In this document: positions 60,527 to 64,000 of the stretch, piece by piece
How the letters are laid out: every line of letters begins with the position of its first letter
How positions within the stretch are numbered: the stretch's first letter is position 1
Assembly: GCA_032358255.1 (NCBI GenBank)
Contig: JAULBX010030263.1
Coordinates: forward strand, 1-64,000
Origin: Heterotrichella gracilis
Lineage: Eukaryota > Sar > Xanthophyceae > Tribonematales > Xanthonemataceae
Length of the DNA stretch: 64,000 bases
Direction: 5' to 3'
Notes under the pieces: generated by a model
The model's input: the letters and a program-made list of their open reading frames with translations, nothing else
What the model was told of the DNA's origin: nothing
Database searches by the model: none
Made by a program: the position numbers and the translations under genes

Positions 60527-63500
60527 TCACTCAAAATCGAAGCAGTCGCCCAGCTCCAGCCACTGGTCCATCTCGCTCCATCCCGCCCCACCCGGCATCA
60601 TGTCGCCCTGCCCTGCATGCTGGTTGGGCTGGGAGGTGGTGGGCAGCTGCACAGACGTGCCAACAACATCCATGGTGTCAAAGTGAACCTCGTCGTGGTT
60701 TCCACTGTGACTGGCAGCCGTGCTTGGAGCCATGTGGTTGGCAAACACACTAGGAACAGCACTCCGCAATGCCGATTTTGGCCCACAGGCAGGGGTGTGG
60801 GAGTCGGGCTGCGCGGCGCTGCGGTACTCCAAGGGGGTTGTGTATATGGTGGGCATCAGAGGGGAGGCCTCAGCTGAGCTGGCCTTGTCTCCAAGTGGCA
60901 CCATTGCCACGTGGCCCTCGGCCAGCTTGGTCAAGGTGTAGCTGCCTGCAGGGTCAGGGGTAGGGTGTCAAAGGTGCTGTTAGGGTGTCATTAGGGTGTC
61001 AAAGGATTAGGGTGTCATGAGGTTCTTTTTAGGAATCTACAAACAGCGCAACTTGTTAGACACTCTCCATGGGATGTAATGTAAAATTAGCACGCTGACA
61101 ATCCTTCTTCAGATTTGCTAAGCTTGCCCAGGCTTGCTAAGCTTTGGGTGAACGGCATCGTAACCTGCACCCGACACAGCTGCGTGTTAAATGCAACGAT
61201 GCGGCACTGTCCTGCAAATACAACACTTCATGAAAATAGGTCACATTTGAGACCAACACCTTACCTGCCATTGACAGCTCAGTGACACCTGTCACCCCAG
61301 CGGCCCGCTTGGCAGCAGGCAGCGGAGGAGCCTGCGGCAGCGGCATGGGGCGCACCACGCTGGCAGCCCTGGTGGTCTTGATCTGCTTGGCAAGCTTCAG
61401 GAGCTGGCGGCGGGGCCAGCGGGCTATGCCGTGGCGGCGGCATGCGCGCTTGAGGGTGGTGGGGCACACGTTGAGGCGGCAGGCGGCCTCCTTCAGGCCC
61501 AGTCCAAAATGATCCTGCGAGGGGCGGAGAGCAGTAAATATACCAATAACATGCATAATATGGGAAAGTAATGGAGGAATGGGGATTTCAATGTGTTCAG
61601 GCGGGAGTCAGCATCCTTCAGGTCCAGACAAAGTGGCCCTAAAGGGAAAGGGAGATAGGACATGAAAAGAACAATATTACAGAAGCTGTTAAGCAAGAGC
61701 ACGGGGAGAGTATTGCTTGTTTAAATCCTTGTTATGTTGGAACTTGGCGACAACGATGCTGGGACAACGGATGGGGGAGTGTACAAGGCCATGGCAGTGG
61801 AGCGCAGTGACATTAAATGAGCTGGACCCATACAAGGGTACAATACTGTCATGGTGAGCATGAAATCCTCCAGGCCCAGGGTTTAGGGTTTAGGGTATAG
61901 GGTATGGTGCATACCTTGAGATCGTCCAGGCTCAGGCGCCGCCCGTTGCAGGCTGCAGCACCATCGCTCTCCCACCGGTCACCCCCTGCCCTGCTCATTT
62001 CCTCCCCTGACTTGGCCCTCGCCTCGCTCTCCTGGCTGTGCTCCCCCTCCTCCTCCAACCCCATTTCCTCCCCTTGCGCTGAGACCCCATGTAACTCCCC
62101 CTGCGTGCCATCGTCCACTGCTTGATCCACATTGGCCACCCCATTGTCTGCTGCAGCGCTAGCGCCAGGTGGCAGCACCACAGCGCTGCTCGTGGCTGGG
62201 CTCAGGGGGAGTAAACCAGGGAACGGCACCAGCGCGAGAGCTGATTTGTCATCGACATCATGTGATGTTGCAACTCCAGTGCCTGCCTGGGTGGGTGGGG
62301 GTGCCACGGCGGTGCTGGTGGTGGTGGATGGGTCTGGGGGCGAAGGAGATGTGGCTCGAGCGCCGGGGGCAAGGGAAATATTGGAAGGCAAACCACTCGA
62401 TGTCGGGTGGTCGCAGAATGTGGTGGTGGTTGAGGTTTCTGATGTCATTCGTATAAGGCCACTCCTGCGGAAAGGGTGACACAACGGGTTATTCACAACT
62501 CACCTCTGATGAATTGTCCTAGTTATCCAAATCATAGAAGTGGCGCCGCCACGATATGATTATATTATATATGATATTGCCGTGTCATATGATAACTCGC
62601 ATGTGGTCTCCCAAACGCATTAGAGGTGTCAAATTCAGCAGCCACCCTCACATAGCATAGCACACGTAGCATGCTGCAGTACAAGCGAGCAAACCTGTGC
62701 TCCATGACACAACCAATGAAGGCAACCTGCCACAAATTTGCAGCAGGGCAAGGGTAATAAGATAATAATAGGACTATTATTACCTTATTACCCTTGAGCA
62801 GGGCGACCGTCACACGATGACATGTGCCTGCCCGCCCTCATGCGCCCATGTGACTTGCGCACCTGGCACCACCGGCCTGCCCCCACTGGAGCTGCTGCCC
62901 CGCTGCAGTACTGGCGTCCGCCGCTAGGGTTTTTATTCCCAGTGCCTCCTGCACGCTAGGGTTTTGCAGTGCAGATGCCAGGAAGGAGGGTATGGTTGGG
63001 CTGTCCTTGAGCTGATCCAGCATGGTCAGGATGGCTGACTCGCTGTTGGTGGAAGAGCCTGGGTGAGAGGACCCCCTGAAAGGAGAAAATAAAACGTCAA
63101 GCAAGCAGGTAGCGTTGGTTGAGGACAAGACACAGAGAGAAAAAGTGAGGATTGTGAAATATACTGGTACAGCCAAAGTGCATTGTCAATGATGGCTAAC
63201 GGGTGACTAACCATCTGTTGCACTAAGAGTTTGCCAGAAGCAGGCGTATCAACCACCCAGTCAATCCACCTGCACAGGACACAACCAATCACAGGCAACC
63301 AGGAATTACAAGCAACGCAAGAAAAAAGAGGAAACAACCCTGGTGGTAGACCCCGCACACACCTGGCTGCAGGCGTGACCACCACCGCATCAGCAGGGAT
63401 CATCTCCAGCCTGCTGCCGATGCACACCAGCTTCATCTCCACGCCCAGGTCATGCACACCACCCAGGTCCATGCCCGCCAGCATGGCGCACCCCTCCTCG

Positions 63501-63558
63501 CACATGTCGCTGTCCAAGGAGGTGAATTGGGCAGAGGGCTGGGGGCTGAGGCGGCTAC
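60527..63558 (-). CDS. RWP-RK domain transcription factor (5' end not found)
   Basis: Six exons join in phase to about 574 residues: 63363-63558, 63165-63269, 62873-63075, 61915-62464, 61265-61514 and 60527-60945. The RWP-RK domain spans the 61915/61514 junction: SLDDLKDHFGLGLKEAA, then CRLNVCPTTLKRACRRHGIARWPRRQL. The RWPxR core is present, though the usual Tyr/His is Arg. A helical stretch follows. Upstream is an acidic Ser/Glu-rich region. The N-terminal part includes MKLVCIGSRLEMIPADAVVV and WIDWVVDTPASGK, which were not matched to a family. From the family it is a plant/algal DNA-binding regulator of nitrogen response or gamete functions. The first exon enters in phase 1, so at least one upstream exon is missing. 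The donor at 63165 (CCA|GTATAT) is weak. Confidence 0.82.
62750..62795. repeat. 22-bp foldback with a 2-nt loop
   Basis: AAGGGTAATAAGATAATAATAG (62750-62771) is mirrored by 62774-62795 as its reverse complement, with one mismatch. It lies in an RWP-RK intron. It would extrude as a cruciform or fold fully in RNA. Confidence 0.92.
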
Positions 63559-64000
63559 CTGGGTGGGGCACAAGGTCCCTGTCAGCCACTGTGGTACTCC
63601 TATAATCCCGAGACCTAAAACCCTAAGCTCACAAGCATTGTGCCAGTCACTGGGGTCCCCCTCTCTTGCTTAAATTGTATCCCACAATTTTGAGGAAATT
63701 TCCACAAAGAACAGGTTTCCATTTTGGAAACAGACAGCGCAGCGCATCCGTCCGTGTTTTTTCCATTATGACCCCGCCTGAAATGGCTAATCTCTTATAA
63801 ATTCTATTTTTTGCAGTAGATAGGAAAGGAAAGGGGATGCGCACAGGCGGAGTTTAGGACCTCCTGGTATGCAATAGGGCACCAAAGTAGGTGATTCAAG
63901 AGATAGAATAGAATGAATACTCGTGCGCCTCATCTTCCAAAGTAAGAGGGAGGATGTGGAGGACACAGAACTTGCCCATGCGCACAAACTTAAATAGTCT
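63559..64000. other. Right-edge stretch upstream of the visible RWP-RK exons
   Basis: This should hold an intron and perhaps the first exon of the RWP-RK gene. On the minus strand a frame from 63981 (MGKFCVLHILPLTLEDEA) looks protein-like, but no donor was found that joins it in phase. Confidence 0.35.

Noticed and set aside
61165-61211. A 47-nt candidate exon in the RWP-RK gene
   Set aside because: Its inclusion would break the phase into the last exon at 60945; skipping it gives a clean join.

Overview
This is nuclear DNA from a eukaryote, most likely a green alga (chlorophyte or prasinophyte grade). The genes are split by many short to medium GT-AG introns. The gene set includes a plant RWP-RK factor, an RHD3-type ER GTPase, a plant-like SNF5/BSH and an RsmG protein with a transit-like N-terminus. 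Introns and spacers are strewn with plant-type telomere motif (TTTAGGG/CCCTAAA). Genus and species cannot be read from the sequence. All gene models below were built by hand by joining exons at visible splice sites and checking reading phase. No transcript data were available.

Twelve protein genes and one tRNA fill the window. Left to right: a DOT1-like SAM methyltransferase with a PCNA-binding (PIP) motif (429-2681, minus); a secreted/Golgi nucleotide-diphospho-sugar transferase (3607-9316, minus); a DDX5/DBP2-type DEAD-box helicase (10189-14240, plus); an RsmG/GidB rRNA methyltransferase (16231-18928, plus); SNF5/BSH (19626-23167, minus); condensin II subunit CAP-H2 (25339-29228, plus); RHD3/atlastin-like GTPase (30157-37196, plus); a bZIP factor (38102-39628, plus); a HAD-family hydrolase (41130-43365, minus); ubinuclein/HPC2 (44462-55969, plus) with a tRNA-Arg(ACG) in one intron; SAGA subunit SGF11 (56832-58848, minus); and an RWP-RK transcription factor whose 5' end was not found (60527 to at least 63558, minus).

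Five genes act on chromatin or histones: the DOT1-like methyltransferase, SNF5, CAP-H2, ubinuclein and SGF11. Two more are DNA-binding regulators (bZIP, RWP-RK). They do not form an operon, and several neighbours are divergent across 0.9-2.2 kb spacers.

The most striking feature is not a gene. Many introns carry one to three decayed tandem copies of the adjoining exon edge, including its splice site. These occur in the glycosyltransferase, CAP-H2, RHD3, ubinuclein and SGF11. Copies often alternate with telomere-like motif. Two have periods divisible by three (54 and 99 bp) and stay open in frame with the real exon, so alternative splice-site choice could lengthen the protein. This looks like a repeated genomic process that lengthens introns and creates spare splice sites. 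It is the main lead from this window. No CRISPR array, intact transposon or viral relic was recognised.
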